From: Luteibacter flocculans
Lineage (GTDB): Bacteria; Pseudomonadota; Gammaproteobacteria; Xanthomonadales; Rhodanobacteraceae
Length of the DNA stretch: 64,000 nt
Direction of reading: 5' to 3'
NCBI RefSeq assembly: GCF_023612255.1
Contig: NZ_CP063231.1
Coordinates: 2,772,001-2,836,000, forward strand
The position numbers and the translations under genes are program-made. Below, piece after piece: positions 54,769 through 64,000 of this stretch. Under the pieces are notes generated by a model. The model saw nothing but the letters and a program-made list of their open reading frames with translations. It had not been told where the DNA came from and did not search any database. How positions within the stretch are numbered: position 1 is the first letter of the stretch; every line of letters starts with the position of its first letter.

Positions 54769-56130
54769 TCAACCGGGCACGCGATCCCCCATCAGCACCA
54801 TCTCTTCGGCGGAGGTCGGATGGATCGCGAGCGTCGCATCCAGGTCCGCCTTGGTCGCCCCCATCTTGATCGCCACGGCGAAGCCCTGGAGGATTTCGTC
54901 CACGCCGGGGCCCAGCATCTGCATGCCGACGATGCGCGACTCTGCGCCCACGCAGATCAGCTTGAACCGTGTGGTCATGGGCCGCCCCGCGAGCGCCAGT
55001 TGCATCGGCACGAAGGCCTGCTTGTACAGGTGCACGTCCGCCCCATAGTGCTCGCGCGCCTGCTCCTCCGACATGCCGATGGTGCCGAGCGGCGGGTGCG
55101 AAAACACCACGCTGGGAATGTTCTGGTAGTCGAGCTTCGCCTCCGGCTTGCCGCCGAAAAGCCGGTCTGCCAGCTTGCGCCCTGCCGCCACCGCGACCGG
55201 CGTGAGCGCCAGCCGCTGGGTCACGTCGCCGACGGCATAGACGCCGGGCACGTTGGTGTTCTGGTAGTCGTCGATCTCGATGTGACCCTCGCTTCCGGTG
55301 CGCAGGCCGATGCGGTCGATGTCGAGCGTCGCGGTGTTCGCGTGCCTTCCCACGGCCCATATCAAGGCATCGTAGGGGCCGGGATGGTCGCCTTTGTCAC
55401 AGTCGAGCAGGAGCATGCCGTCCTTCTCGTGTACGGCCTCGATCTGGCAGGTGTAATGCACGCGGATACCGTGCTGACGCATTTCTTCGCCCAGCCCGTA
55501 GGCCATTTCTTCGTCGAAGTCGCTCATGAGGCGACCGCGCACGTACATGTCCACGTCGCTGCCCAGGGCACGCAGCACGCCGGCCAGTTCGACCGCGATA
55601 TAGCCGCCTCCGACAATGGCCGTGCGCCTCGGGCAGGCGCGCAGGTCGAAGAAACCGTCGGAGGTCATGCCGAGGTCGAAGCCCGGCTTGTCCAGCCGGT
55701 TCGGCGCGGACCCGGTGGCGACGATGACGTGGGGTGCGGTCAGTTCGCGCCCACCGGCCAGCACGCGGTCGGGCGCCAGAAAACGGGCCGTTTCGTGCAC
55801 CAGCGTGACGTGTCCCGTATCGAGCAGTTGCTGGTATTTCCCATGGATACGTTCGATGTACGCCTGACGTCGCTCGATGAAACGGGGCCAGTCGAGGCTG
55901 CCGGGCTTGTCGTGGAACCCATAGTCCACGGCGATGTACTGCGCGTCGGCCATTTGCGCGGCGTACCACATCGCCTTCTTCGGCACGCAGCCGACGTTGA
56001 CGCACGTACCGCCCAGGGCCTTCGGCTCGACGAGCGCGACCTTCGCGCCGTGTTTCGACGCCCGGATCGCCGCCGACAGGCCGCCCGATCCGCCGCCGAT
56101 CACGATGAGGTCGAAGGTTTCCACGGTCAT
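54769..56130 (-). CDS. gorA: Glutathione-disulfide reductase
   Basis: 453 residues from ATG 56130. FAD-binding IGGGSGGLSAAIRASKHGA (10-28), redox-active disulfide CVNVGC (about 42-47), NADPH-binding GGGYIAVELAGVLRALG, and C-terminal His/Glu pair in LAIHPTSAEEMV. Keeps glutathione reduced. Complete. The upstream NlpC gene is divergent. Confidence 0.96.
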   Translation of the reverse strand: MTVETFDLIVIGGGSGGLSAAIRASKHGAKVALVEPKALGGTCVNVGCVPKKAMWYAAQMADAQYIAVDYGFHDKPGSLDWPRFIERRQAYIERIHGKYQQLLDTGHVTLVHETARFLAPDRVLAGGRELTAPHVIVATGSAPNRLDKPGFDLGMTSDGFFDLRACPRRTAIVGGGYIAVELAGVLRALGSDVDMYVRGRLMSDFDEEMAYGLGEEMRQHGIRVHYTCQIEAVHEKDGMLLLDCDKGDHPGPYDALIWAVGRHANTATLDIDRIGLRTGSEGHIEIDDYQNTNVPGVYAVGDVTQRLALTPVAVAAGRKLADRLFGGKPEAKLDYQNIPSVVFSHPPLGTIGMSEEQAREHYGADVHLYKQAFVPMQLALAGRPMTTRFKLICVGAESRIVGMQMLGPGVDEILQGFAVAIKMGATKADLDATLAIHPTSAEEMVLMGDRVPG

Positions 56131-56287
56131 GCATCGCTCCTGGGTCGGGGAGGCGTCACCGTAACAGAAGGCCATGCGAAGGCCCGGTAGCGCACTCCGC
56201 CCATCCAGCTCGTGCGGTTTCCCAGGTATTCCTTGCAAGCCATTGATTTGATAACCTCGACCCGCCGTTCATCGATCGGACTTGCCG

Positions 56288-56860
56288 ATGTTGCCCATCG
56301 ACCGCCATCCTCGCCCGCTGGCATGGCTTGGCCACCTGACCATCGCCGCGCTGCTCTCGTTGCTTGCCGCCTGCGGCAGCGCCCCGCGCAAGCCATCCAC
56401 CTCGCAGCAGCGCAACCCCGCCTCCGCCGTGCCGATTGCCAAGAATCTTGGCTGGTCGATGAAACCTGCCGCCGCGCCTCCTGCGGATGCGGCCAACGAC
56501 GTGCTGTTCCGCGCCATCGGTCTGGTCGGCACTCCTTACCGCTGGGGCGGCAACACCCCGCAAGGTGGCTTCGACTGCAGCGGGCTGATCAACTACATCT
56601 ATCTGACGTCCACCGGCATGCGCCTGCCGCGCACCTCGGCGGAGATGGCCGCGCTTGACAAGCCCAAGGTGGGTGAAGCGGACCTCGCCAGCGGCGATCT
56701 CGTCTTCTTTGGCCGCGGCCACGTGACCCACGTGGGCGTTTATGTGGGCGAGGGTCGTTTCGTCCACGCGCCGAACTCAGGCGGCACGGTACGATTGGAC
56801 AACCTGGATGGTGCCTACTGGAAGGACAACTTCGTCTACGGACGCCGCGTCCTTAACTGA
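56288..56860 (+). CDS. NlpC/P60-family lipoprotein endopeptidase
   Basis: 190 residues from ATG 56288 (a TTG two codons earlier also fits). Lipobox LLAAC (about residues 25-29) marks a lipoprotein. The catalytic triad of the NlpC/P60 domain is complete: Cys in FDCSGLINYIY, His in VTHVGVYVG and His in RFVHAPNSGG. Probably a peptidoglycan D,L-endopeptidase of the Spr/MepS type. Divergent from gorA. Confidence 0.92.
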   Translation: MLPIDRHPRPLAWLGHLTIAALLSLLAACGSAPRKPSTSQQRNPASAVPIAKNLGWSMKPAAAPPADAANDVLFRAIGLVGTPYRWGGNTPQGGFDCSGLINYIYLTSTGMRLPRTSAEMAALDKPKVGEADLASGDLVFFGRGHVTHVGVYVGEGRFVHAPNSGGTVRLDNLDGAYWKDNFVYGRRVLN

Positions 56861-56895
56861 ATGGATGCCAACGCCAGGGGTCACTCAGAATAATT

Positions 56896-56916
56896 CAATT
56901 GCGCGCGATTTAATTG
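56896..56916 (+). promoter_or_regulatory. Possible OhrR-type operator upstream of ohr
   Basis: CAATT (56896-56900) and AATTG (56912-56916) are inverted copies in an AT-rich patch (56890-56925) that stands out in this GC-rich DNA. They lie about 68 bases before the ohr start. OhrR binding sites contain AATT/TTAA-type palindromes. Promoter elements probably overlap it. No ohrR gene is in the window. Confidence 0.4.
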
Positions 56917-56983
56917 TGTGCTTTCATACATTCAAGGCCGGTGTCGCCGGACCTTCCCTCACCTCACCGAAGGACTCACGACT

Positions 56984-57436
56984 ATGAGCAACATCTCGAA
57001 AGTACAGAAGATCCTCTACACCGCCCACGCCAAGGTGTCCGGTGGGCGCGAAGGTCACGCCGAGACCGACGACGGCCTCATCAAGCTCGATCTGCGCCTG
57101 CCGAAGGAAATGGGCGGCAACGGTGGCGGCAGCAACCCGGAACAGCTCTTCGCGGTCGGCTACGCCGCCTGCTTCGAAGGCGCTGTGCGCTTCGTCGCCG
57201 GCCAGAAGAAGGTCAAGGTCGATGGCGCATCGGTCGCCAGCAGCGTGGGCATCGGTCCGCGCGAAGGCTCCGGCTTTGCGATCCAGGCCAAGCTCGAAGT
57301 GACCCTGCCGGGCGTCGATGACGCCACCGCGCAGGAGATCGTGAAGACCGCGCACGAAGACGTCTGCCCGTACTCGCATGCCACGCGCGGCAACATCGAC
57401 GTGGATATCTCGGTCAACGGCAAGAAGGTCGTGTAA
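56984..57436 (+). CDS. ohr: Organic hydroperoxide resistance protein Ohr
   Basis: 150 residues from ATG 56984; longer in-frame sequence upstream overlaps the promoter and was excluded. Thiol peroxidase that reduces organic hydroperoxides. Peroxidatic Cys63 in YAACFEGA and resolving Cys128 in HEDVCPYSHATRGN are both present, as in Xanthomonas Ohr. Monocistronic, with a terminator after it. Confidence 0.96.
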   Translation: MSNISKVQKILYTAHAKVSGGREGHAETDDGLIKLDLRLPKEMGGNGGGSNPEQLFAVGYAACFEGAVRFVAGQKKVKVDGASVASSVGIGPREGSGFAIQAKLEVTLPGVDDATAQEIVKTAHEDVCPYSHATRGNIDVDISVNGKKVV

Positions 57437-57455
57437 TTCACGATCCACAGGCCGG

Positions 57456-57493
57456 AAACGAAACAAGGCGCCGTGAGGCGCCTTGTTTCGTTT
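57456..57493. terminator. Bidirectional terminator between ohr and slyD
   Basis: A 17-bp perfect stem (AAACGAAACAAGGCGCC and its complement) with a four-base loop, located between convergent ohr and slyD. A/T-rich outer ends on both sides fit use in both directions. Confidence 0.9.
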
Positions 57494-57512
57494 GCACGGA
57501 AGGAACGGCAGC

Positions 57513-58001
57513 TCAGTGGGCGCCGTCACCCTGCGGGTGAGCATGACCGTGGGCGATCTCCTCTTCCGAGGCGTCACGCACCGTCTGCACGTCGACGTGG
57601 AAGTTCAAGGTCTTGCCGGCCATCGGATGATTGAGGTCCACATCCACCACGCTGGAGCCGATCTTCTGCACCACCACGACGCGATTGCCGCCTTCCTTGA
57701 GCGAAAGCACGGTGCTGTCGCCCGCCTTGAGGCCCTTGCCCTGCTTCGGGAAGTACTTCTTCGGCACGCGCTGGGTCAGGCCTTCCTGGCGCGGGCCGTA
57801 GCCCTGCTCCGGGGCGATCTCGACATCGAACGTGTCGCCGACCGACTTGCCTTCCAGACCGGCTTCCAGACCCGGGATGAGCTGGCCGTGGCCGAGCAGG
57901 ATCCACAACGGCTCGCCGCCCTCGACCGAGCTTTCGACCTTCTCGCCGTCGACGGTGAGCGTGTAGTGGAACGAAACGACCTTGTCCTTGCCAGCCTGCA
58001 T
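57513..58001 (-). CDS. slyD: FKBP-type peptidyl-prolyl isomerase SlyD
   Basis: 162 residues from ATG 58001. SlyD-type FKBP: N-terminal VVSFHYTLTVDGEKVESS, an inserted chaperone flap domain (about 70-125, APEQGYGPRQEGLTQRVP), and DLNHPMAGKTLNFHV. The C-terminus keeps only a short His-rich tail (HGHAHPQGDGAH). Metal binding is therefore probably weaker than in E. coli SlyD. Confidence 0.92.
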   Translation of the reverse strand: MQAGKDKVVSFHYTLTVDGEKVESSVEGGEPLWILLGHGQLIPGLEAGLEGKSVGDTFDVEIAPEQGYGPRQEGLTQRVPKKYFPKQGKGLKAGDSTVLSLKEGGNRVVVVQKIGSSVVDVDLNHPMAGKTLNFHVDVQTVRDASEEEIAHGHAHPQGDGAH

Positions 58002-58032
58002 GTTGGTTTCCAACGGAGGAAAACCGGGGATT

Positions 58033-59289
58033 TTAGCCGCGGTCGGCCCCGGCGTCACGCGCGGCCCTGTGGCGGCCAAAGCCCACGCCGCGGGCTTCCG
58101 GGCCCAGCCAGGTAAGCAACGCCAGCAGCACCGCCACGGCGGCGATCCATGAGGACATCGCAAAGGCGAAATCGCCGCCACGACGCTCCGCCACCCAGGT
58201 CTGCGCCGTGGCGGTGATCGCCGCGAGCAGGTTGCCCATCTGGTAGGCGAATCCCGGCAACGTGCCGCGCACGGCGTCGGGCGCCAGCTCATTCAGATGC
58301 GTGGGAACCACACCCCAGGCGCCCTGCACCATCACCTGGATAAGGAAGGCACCCAGACCCAGCAGCAGAAGCGAACCCCCGTAGGTCCACAGCGGAATGA
58401 CCGGTAGCGCGAGCAGCGCGGCAATGATGATTGCGCGGCGCCTGCCGATTCGCTCCGAAAGCGCACCGAAGCTCAGGCCACCGACCAACGCACCGAGATT
58501 GAGCAGGGCCGTCAGCAGGAACGCTGTGCTCGACCCCGCGGGGAGCTTCAGCGTCGACTGCACGAACGTCGGATACATATCCTGCGAGCCATGGCTGAAC
58601 ATGTTGAACGCCGCCATCAGCAGCATGAGGTAGACGAACAGCTTCCAGTGCCCGCGCATCGATACGAAGACGCTTTCCCGCGCGTGATGACGACGCGATT
58701 TCCACACCGGCGACTCCGGCACCTTGCGGCGGATGTAAAGCACCAGAAGCGCGGGCAGCGCGCCGACGACGAACAGACCGCGCCACCCGATGTGATCCAC
58801 GAGCAGCCAGTTGACGAGCGCCGCCAAGAAGAAGCCGCAGGGATAACCGCTCTGCAGCAAGCCGGAAACCATGCCACGCGACTTCGCCGGGATGGACTCC
58901 ATCGCCAGCGACGCGCCAATGCCCCACTCGCCCCCCATGGCGATACCGAACGCAAAGCGCAGGCCGAGCAGCACGGCCAGGCTAGGCGCAAACGCACAGG
59001 CCACTTCGAGCACCGAAAACAACACGATGTCGACCATCAACACGGGACGGCGTCCATAGCGATCGGCGAGCCGTCCGAAGATCAACGCACCGATCGGTCT
59101 GGCGGCTAGCGTCAGAAACAAACCGTAGGTCACATCCTGTTTCGACGCACCGAACTCGTGTGCCACGGCGAGGATCACAAAGGTCAACAGAAAGTAATCG
59201 AACGCGTCGAGCGTCCAGCCTAGAAAACTCGCGACGACGGTGTGCCGCTGCGTGGAATCCAGGTCGCGCAGGGCGGCGGGAAGTTGCAT
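58033..59289 (-). CDS. MFS transporter, carboxylate:proton symporter type
   Basis: 418 residues from ATG 59289, with 12 predicted membrane segments. FLGWTLDAFDYFLLTFVI at the first helix, GRLADRYGRRPVL between helices 2 and 3, and GALSERIGRRRAI in the second half are MFS signatures. The GWTLDAFD motif groups it with sialate/lactate/aromatic acid carriers (NanT/JEN-like). Substrate unknown; it lies 31 bases after slyD's start on the same strand. The C-terminal RHRAARDAGADRG tail is cytoplasmic. Confidence 0.82.
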   Translation of the reverse strand: MQLPAALRDLDSTQRHTVVASFLGWTLDAFDYFLLTFVILAVAHEFGASKQDVTYGLFLTLAARPIGALIFGRLADRYGRRPVLMVDIVLFSVLEVACAFAPSLAVLLGLRFAFGIAMGGEWGIGASLAMESIPAKSRGMVSGLLQSGYPCGFFLAALVNWLLVDHIGWRGLFVVGALPALLVLYIRRKVPESPVWKSRRHHARESVFVSMRGHWKLFVYLMLLMAAFNMFSHGSQDMYPTFVQSTLKLPAGSSTAFLLTALLNLGALVGGLSFGALSERIGRRRAIIIAALLALPVIPLWTYGGSLLLLGLGAFLIQVMVQGAWGVVPTHLNELAPDAVRGTLPGFAYQMGNLLAAITATAQTWVAERRGGDFAFAMSSWIAAVAVLLALLTWLGPEARGVGFGRHRAARDAGADRG

Positions 59290-59411
59290 GAGAATTTCCT
59301 CAAACTCGGGCCGCGCCGAGGCTAGCACAGCGCTACTATCCGACACGCGCCTCACGGCGCCATAACGCTGCGGCACTACACTGGCCGCCACCACGACACA
59401 CGGAGGAATCG

Positions 59412-59714
59412 ATGAAGCACTCCCGATCGTTCGTTACATTCGCCCTGCTCGGCACGCTGGTTTCCGGTGCCGCCCTCGCTCACGGCATCGCACCGCAGGA
59501 TGCATCGGGCGACAGCGGCGCTCCCGCCTTCTCGGACATCAGCAAGGACGGCAAATCCATCAAGCGCAGCGATATCCCCAAGGACGTCGATGCACTGAAG
59601 GAACTGCGAGCGCATTTCCCGGAAGCGGACCTCAATCACGATGGGCGCGTCGACAAGAGCGAATACGACGCCTACATCAACAAGAACAGTCAGCGGCCGC
59701 AGTCGCAGCAGTAA
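59412..59714 (+). CDS. Exported protein with one EF-hand
   Basis: 100 residues. Signal peptide about 1-23 (FVTFALLGTLVSGAALA). One clear calcium-binding loop DLNHDGRVDKSEY near residue 74; an earlier SKDGKSIKRSD segment may be a degenerate second one. Smaller relative of the 39.5-kb EF-hand protein. Upstream of a methyltransferase gene by 51 bases. Confidence 0.8.
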   Translation: MKHSRSFVTFALLGTLVSGAALAHGIAPQDASGDSGAPAFSDISKDGKSIKRSDIPKDVDALKELRAHFPEADLNHDGRVDKSEYDAYINKNSQRPQSQQ

Positions 59715-59765
59715 TCGTTCGGCCGGGGCGCATGCGCCCCGGCCATCCTCGCAAGGACAGCCGCC

Positions 59766-60425
59766 ATGATTCCCGATAGCCGCACGAGGCGACGCATCGC
59801 CGCCCGGTTCCGCCGTCGCGGCGATCGGATCTACATCCACGGCAAGCTCGCTACCGACCCCGTCTACGCCGCCACCGCTCGCGCGATCGCCGGCCGCCGT
59901 CTTCCGCTGCTCGACATCGGCTGCGGTCTGGGACTGCTCGGTCATTACCTGCACTCATGCGGTGCGCTCGACGAATACGTCGGCCTCGACCACGATCAGC
60001 GCAAGATCGCCATGGGCCGCGATGCGGCCGAACGCGCCGGTCTCGGCGATGCCATCGCCTTGCGCGAAGCGGACGCCGCCACGCCACAACCCGTACGCGG
60101 GCACGTGGCGATGCTCGATGTACTGCATTACCTGCCGCGCGAACGTCAGAGCGAACTGCTTGCCTTTGCGGTGGATCATCTCGCCGACGACGGCGTGCTG
60201 GTCCTGCGCAACGTGATCCGCGACGGTTCCTGGCGCTATCGCGCCACGGTGTGGGAAGAAAAATTCATCGAGGCGGTGGGCTGGATTCCAGGCGGCGCGC
60301 AGTATTTTCCGACCGAGGACGACATCCGCCAGGTACTGGAACCGCGTGGCATCCACGTCGACTTTCGCCCGCTGTTCGGCCGCACGCCGTACAACAGTTG
60401 GTTGATGACGGCTTCGCGCGGGTAG
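59766..60425 (+). CDS. Class I SAM-dependent methyltransferase
   Basis: 219 residues. Motif I LLDIGCGLGLLGHYL (about 42-56) and an acidic residue at the end of the second strand (YVGLDHDQRK) identify an SAM-binding fold, followed by VAMLDVLHYLP (motif II/III). Family is broad, with substrate unknown. The following 645 bases are repeat-rich. Confidence 0.82.
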   Translation: MIPDSRTRRRIAARFRRRGDRIYIHGKLATDPVYAATARAIAGRRLPLLDIGCGLGLLGHYLHSCGALDEYVGLDHDQRKIAMGRDAAERAGLGDAIALREADAATPQPVRGHVAMLDVLHYLPRERQSELLAFAVDHLADDGVLVLRNVIRDGSWRYRATVWEEKFIEAVGWIPGGAQYFPTEDDIRQVLEPRGIHVDFRPLFGRTPYNSWLMTASRG

Positions 60426-61070
60426 CCGCAGAAAACCAGCCTCGCCGCTTCATTGCTTCGTCGGCTTCTCGCCGCTATAGCGGCTCCCACAGCATCATGT
60501 CGACCGGCGAACCTCCTTGTGGGAGCCGCCATGGCGGCGAGGAAAACCGCCCCACCGCATCGTCGGCCCGTCAGCTTCTGACCGCTACAGAGTCTCCAGC
60601 CGGTCGGTATCGATTCTGTTGCTCCCCATCGCCAGCAGGCTGGCTCCCACCGGCTCTTGGGGTTATCGCTACTCCCCATCGCCAGCGGGCTGGCTCCCAC
60701 CGGCTCTTGAGGGTTGTTGCTACTCCCCATCGCCAGCAGGCCGGCTCCCACCGACTCTTGGGGCTTGTTACTACTCCCGATCGCCAGCGGACTGGCTCCC
60801 ACCGCGGCACTGGTGGGAGCCAGCCTGCTGGCGATAACGGCTCTCGCAGGGCGGCCCCATTGTGCGGCGCAATAAGGTATACTCGGCGGGTCGTGCTGCG
60901 CTCCGACTCCCTTGCGGACCCTCGGCGTGGAAAGTTTCCCGCCCGTTCCCCCACCCCCGGACGCGCGCTCGACACCGGCCAGCCTGCTGTCTTCGTCATG
61001 GCGAGCGGCCGCCAATCCATAACTCGCAGCGCGGTTCCAGGGAACGCTCGGGTCAAGCAGGAGTTCCTCC
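60426..61070 (+). other. Repeat-rich intergenic region before rhlE
   Basis: 645 bases without a called gene. 60470-60545 has two REP-like units; 60622-60835 is the 50-bp tandem array; the remaining 210 bases form the rhlE leader. A TATACT at 60878-60883 could be a -10 box, but no -35 at the right distance was found. Confidence 0.7.
60622..60835. repeat. Tandem array of about 50-bp REP-like repeats
   Basis: Four direct copies start at 60622, 60672, 60723 and 60774. Each begins CTCCC(C/G)ATCGCCAGC, contains the palindrome GCCAGC-AG-GCTGGC and then GGCTCCCACCG with a short spacer. A fifth unit, inverted (GTGGGAGCCAGCCTGCTGGCGAT), ends the array. Copies differ at a few positions each. The regular spacing resembles a CRISPR at first glance, but the whole unit, not only a short repeat, is conserved. 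Confidence 0.82.
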
Positions 61071-62447
<1,377 letters not shown>

Positions 62448-62454
62448 CGGCCTA

Positions 62455-62484
62455 GCCGCATGGGCGATAGCTGACCCATGCGGC
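62455..62484 (+). terminator. Hairpin after rhlE
   Basis: GCCGCATGGG and CCCATGCGGC form a ten-bp perfect stem with a ten-base loop directly after the rhlE stop. There is no T-run, so it may be a weak terminator or a 3'-end stabiliser. Confidence 0.5.
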
Positions 62485-62534
62485 AATCCGGATCATGCGG
62501 GGTGGCAGGCCACTCCATCAGGTATCCATTTCGC

Positions 62535-62975
62535 ATGTCCCGCATTCACCGCTACAGCGTCGTCGTGTTGCGCACGGCTTTTGGTGCGCTCTTCACCTTC
62601 TCCGGCCTGAATCACATCTTCGGCTTCTGGCAGCCGCCCGAACCGCTGACGATCGCGGGACGCACCTTTATGGCAGGCCTCGAAGCGAGTGGCTTCGTCA
62701 TGCCGTTGCTCGGCGTGCTGTTCGTCTATGCCGGCGTGGCGTTGATCGCCGCACGCCTCGTGCCGCTGGCCCTGCTTCTGCTGGCCGCCCCCGTGGTGAC
62801 GATCTTCGGCTATCACTTCGTCACCGAGGGTCACACGCTCGGACCGCACATCCCCTTGCTCGCCGTATACCTGCTGCTGGCATGGGAAGAACGGGCCGCA
62901 TGGCGTGCGATGTTCGATGCGGAACGGAAGTCGCGCGAACCGGCGGAGCCTGCGCCGCTCAGGCCTGCGTTCTGA
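62535..62975 (+). CDS. DoxX-family membrane protein
   Basis: 146 residues from ATG 62535. Four membrane segments (VVVLRTAFGALFTFSGLNHI, GFVMPLLGVLFVYAG, LLLLAAPVVTIFGYHFV and a last one), as in DoxX/SURF4-like proteins. Function unknown; often linked to redox. Its end overlaps the convergent RimJ-like gene by 17 bases. Confidence 0.8.
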   Translation: MSRIHRYSVVVLRTAFGALFTFSGLNHIFGFWQPPEPLTIAGRTFMAGLEASGFVMPLLGVLFVYAGVALIAARLVPLALLLLAAPVVTIFGYHFVTEGHTLGPHIPLLAVYLLLAWEERAAWRAMFDAERKSREPAEPAPLRPAF

Positions 62976-63513
62976 TCTTCGCGGTGAGGACGTGGTCCTC
63001 CCAGACGCCATCGATCTTCAGGTAGCGCTTCGCGTAGCCTTCCTTCTCGAAACCGAGCCGTTCCAGCAGGCGCCCGCTGCGGTCGTTGCGCGGCATGTAG
63101 TTCGCCATCACGCGATGAAAATCCAGCGGGCCGAACGCGTAGCGAATGGCGGCGTCCAGCGCCTCGTACATCAGCCCCTGCCCTTCGTGTCGGCGCCCGA
63201 TACCGTAGCCGAGATGGCACGCCTGGAAGACACCGCGCACCACGTTCGCCAGCGTGAAGCTGGCGATCATCTCGCTGGCATCGGGCGTCAGCACGGCGAA
63301 GGGATAGCCCCGATCCGCACGCGCCGCTTCCAGCCCGGCTTCGATGGCCTGCTGGCATCCCGCCAGCGTGTAGTGCGAGTCGCTGCGCAGCGGCTCCCAC
63401 GGCGCAAGATGCTCGCGGTTTTCCACGCGATAGCGTCGCAGCAGCTCGGCTTCCTCTACGTCGAGCAGGCGGATCACAGCGCGCGCGGTGCGCATGCGGA
63501 TCGGCTCGCTCAT
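62959..63513 (-). CDS. GNAT-family acetyltransferase, RimJ-like
   Basis: 184 residues. N-acetyltransferase of the RimJ/RimL branch: RTARAVIRLLDVEEAELL at the start, an acetyl-CoA binding segment in GYGIGRRHEGQGLMYEAL, and NDRSGRLLERLGFEKEGYAKRYLKIDGVWEDH at the C-terminus (Asn and Tyr of the motif B region). It probably acetylates the N-terminus of a ribosomal protein such as S5. The start overlaps the preceding gene's stop by four bases. Confidence 0.85.
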   Translation of the reverse strand: MSEPIRMRTARAVIRLLDVEEAELLRRYRVENREHLAPWEPLRSDSHYTLAGCQQAIEAGLEAARADRGYPFAVLTPDASEMIASFTLANVVRGVFQACHLGYGIGRRHEGQGLMYEALDAAIRYAFGPLDFHRVMANYMPRNDRSGRLLERLGFEKEGYAKRYLKIDGVWEDHVLTAKIRTQA

Positions 63514-64000
63514 GCGCAGAGGATCTCCGCATGGTGGCGCAGGTGCTCCTCCACGAAGGTCTGGATGAAGTAATAGCTGTGGTCGTACCCGGGGCGCATG
63601 CGCAGCGCCAGCGGCTGGCCGGCGTCCTCGCAGGCCGCTTCGAAGCGCTGCGGCTGCAACTGGTTCACGAGAAAGCCATCCGCCTCGCCCTGGTCGATGA
63701 GGATGGTGCCCGCGAAGCGTGCGCCGTCGGCGACCAAGGCCGTGGCGTCGTACCGGGCCCAGGCCTTGCGATCGTCGCCGAGGTAGCGCGGAAAAGCCTT
63801 CTCGCCCCAGGGCACGCTGGCCGGCGCCACGATGGGCGCGAAGGCCGAGAGGGAGCGGTAGCGGCCGGGATTGCGGAGCGCCAGGGTCAGGGCACCGTGC
63901 CCGCCCATGGAATGACCGAAGATGCCTTGCCGGCCCATGTCGAGCGGAAACCGGCCCGCGACGACGCGGGGCAGTTCGTCCACTACGTAGCTGTACATCC
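63510..64000 (-). CDS. fghA: S-formylglutathione hydrolase, C-terminal part (cut by the window edge)
   Basis: About 163 residues of the C-terminal half; the 5' end lies beyond base 64000. Esterase D family: GIFGHSMGGHGALTLALRNPG contains the nucleophile Ser, IDQGEADGFL the Asp, and RPGYDHSYYFIQTFVEEHLRHHAE the His. Second step of glutathione-dependent formaldehyde detoxification; the formaldehyde dehydrogenase gene is expected upstream, outside the window. Confidence 0.92.
   Translation of the reverse strand, partial: MYSYVVDELPRVVAGRFPLDMGRQGIFGHSMGGHGALTLALRNPGRYRSLSAFAPIVAPASVPWGEKAFPRYLGDDRKAWARYDATALVADGARFAGTILIDQGEADGFLVNQLQPQRFEAACEDAGQPLALRMRPGYDHSYYFIQTFVEEHLRHHAEILCA

Noticed and set aside
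60622-60835. CRISPR-like regular repeats
   Set aside because: The whole 50-bp unit is conserved, there are no unique spacers, units are direct and inverted, and no cas genes are near. They are REP-like repeats.

Overview
The window looks like chromosomal DNA of a high-GC gammaproteobacterium of the order Xanthomonadales (Lysobacterales), most likely the Rhodanobacteraceae (a Luteibacter/Dyella-like genus). The evidence is the arginine set: a fused acetylglutamate kinase/synthase, an acetylornithine carbamoyltransferase and its partner deacetylase. Further support comes from a DksA with a long Lys/Ala/Pro-rich N-terminal extension and a FimX-like protein. The genus is inferred, not proven. Seventy protein-coding genes are described, two of them cut by the window edges. 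I saw no tRNA, rRNA, insertion sequence, prophage or CRISPR array.

Layout. 1-2343 (+): end of an unidentified gene, kynureninase and an overlapping unknown gene. 2358-5589 (-): a compact low-GC cassette that reads as a ribosomally made, modified peptide (RiPP) locus. In transcription order it holds a 64-residue precursor with a Thr-alternating C-terminus, a 454-residue protein resembling the lyase plus kinase halves of class III lanthipeptide synthetases but with no cyclase, an ABC permease and an ABC ATPase. This is the most interesting part of the window. 5818-15210 (-): proline (proBA) and arginine (argF'-argG-argE'-argBA-argC-argH) biosynthesis, preceded by a possible arginine attenuator. 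15584-22000: a glycine-zipper envelope protein, cysS-sufE, dksA, and yidD-dihydroorotase-M23 peptidase. 22015-28677: folE2, a squalene/phytoene-synthase-like gene, a HAD phosphatase, ubiG, a YciI-like gene and an MtaD-type deaminase, then efp divergent from epmB. 28779-34646: fimX, then rpsP-rimM-trmD-rplS and ffh. 34983-40589: a CcsA-like membrane protein, an esterase, an OmpR/EnvZ-type pair, two small secreted proteins and a sterol-desaturase-like enzyme. 40656-48536 (-): radA, alr, a CsgG-like lipoprotein, an SGNH hydrolase, dnaB, rplI-rpsR-rpsF and an A-type Fe-S carrier. 48657-53924 (+): asnS, a MalM-like lipoprotein, a small membrane protein and an aminomuconate-type module (SDR, aldehyde dehydrogenase, RidA-type deaminase). 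53961-64000: formylglutamate amidohydrolase, glutathione reductase, NlpC/P60 lipoprotein, ohr, slyD, an MFS carrier, an EF-hand protein, a methyltransferase, rhlE, DoxX, a RimJ-like acetyltransferase and the 3' part of S-formylglutathione hydrolase.

How the genes fit together. In the arginine block, residues visible in the carbamoyltransferase (Glu92, a carbamylatable Lys300) fit the Xanthomonas route. In that route N-acetylornithine is carbamoylated to N-acetylcitrulline, which the linked deacetylase converts to citrulline for argG and argH. Kynureninase at the left end and the aminomuconate enzymes at 52-54 kb may belong to one tryptophan-catabolic route that is split along the chromosome. 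Intergenic spaces at 18.2, 30.9 and 34.8 kb carry nearly identical 83-bp repeats made of two inverted REP-like units. A related 50-bp tandem array lies at 60.6-60.85 kb.

Limits: everything was read by eye from the sequence, with no database searches. Start codons were chosen by ribosome-binding sites, overlaps and family knowledge.
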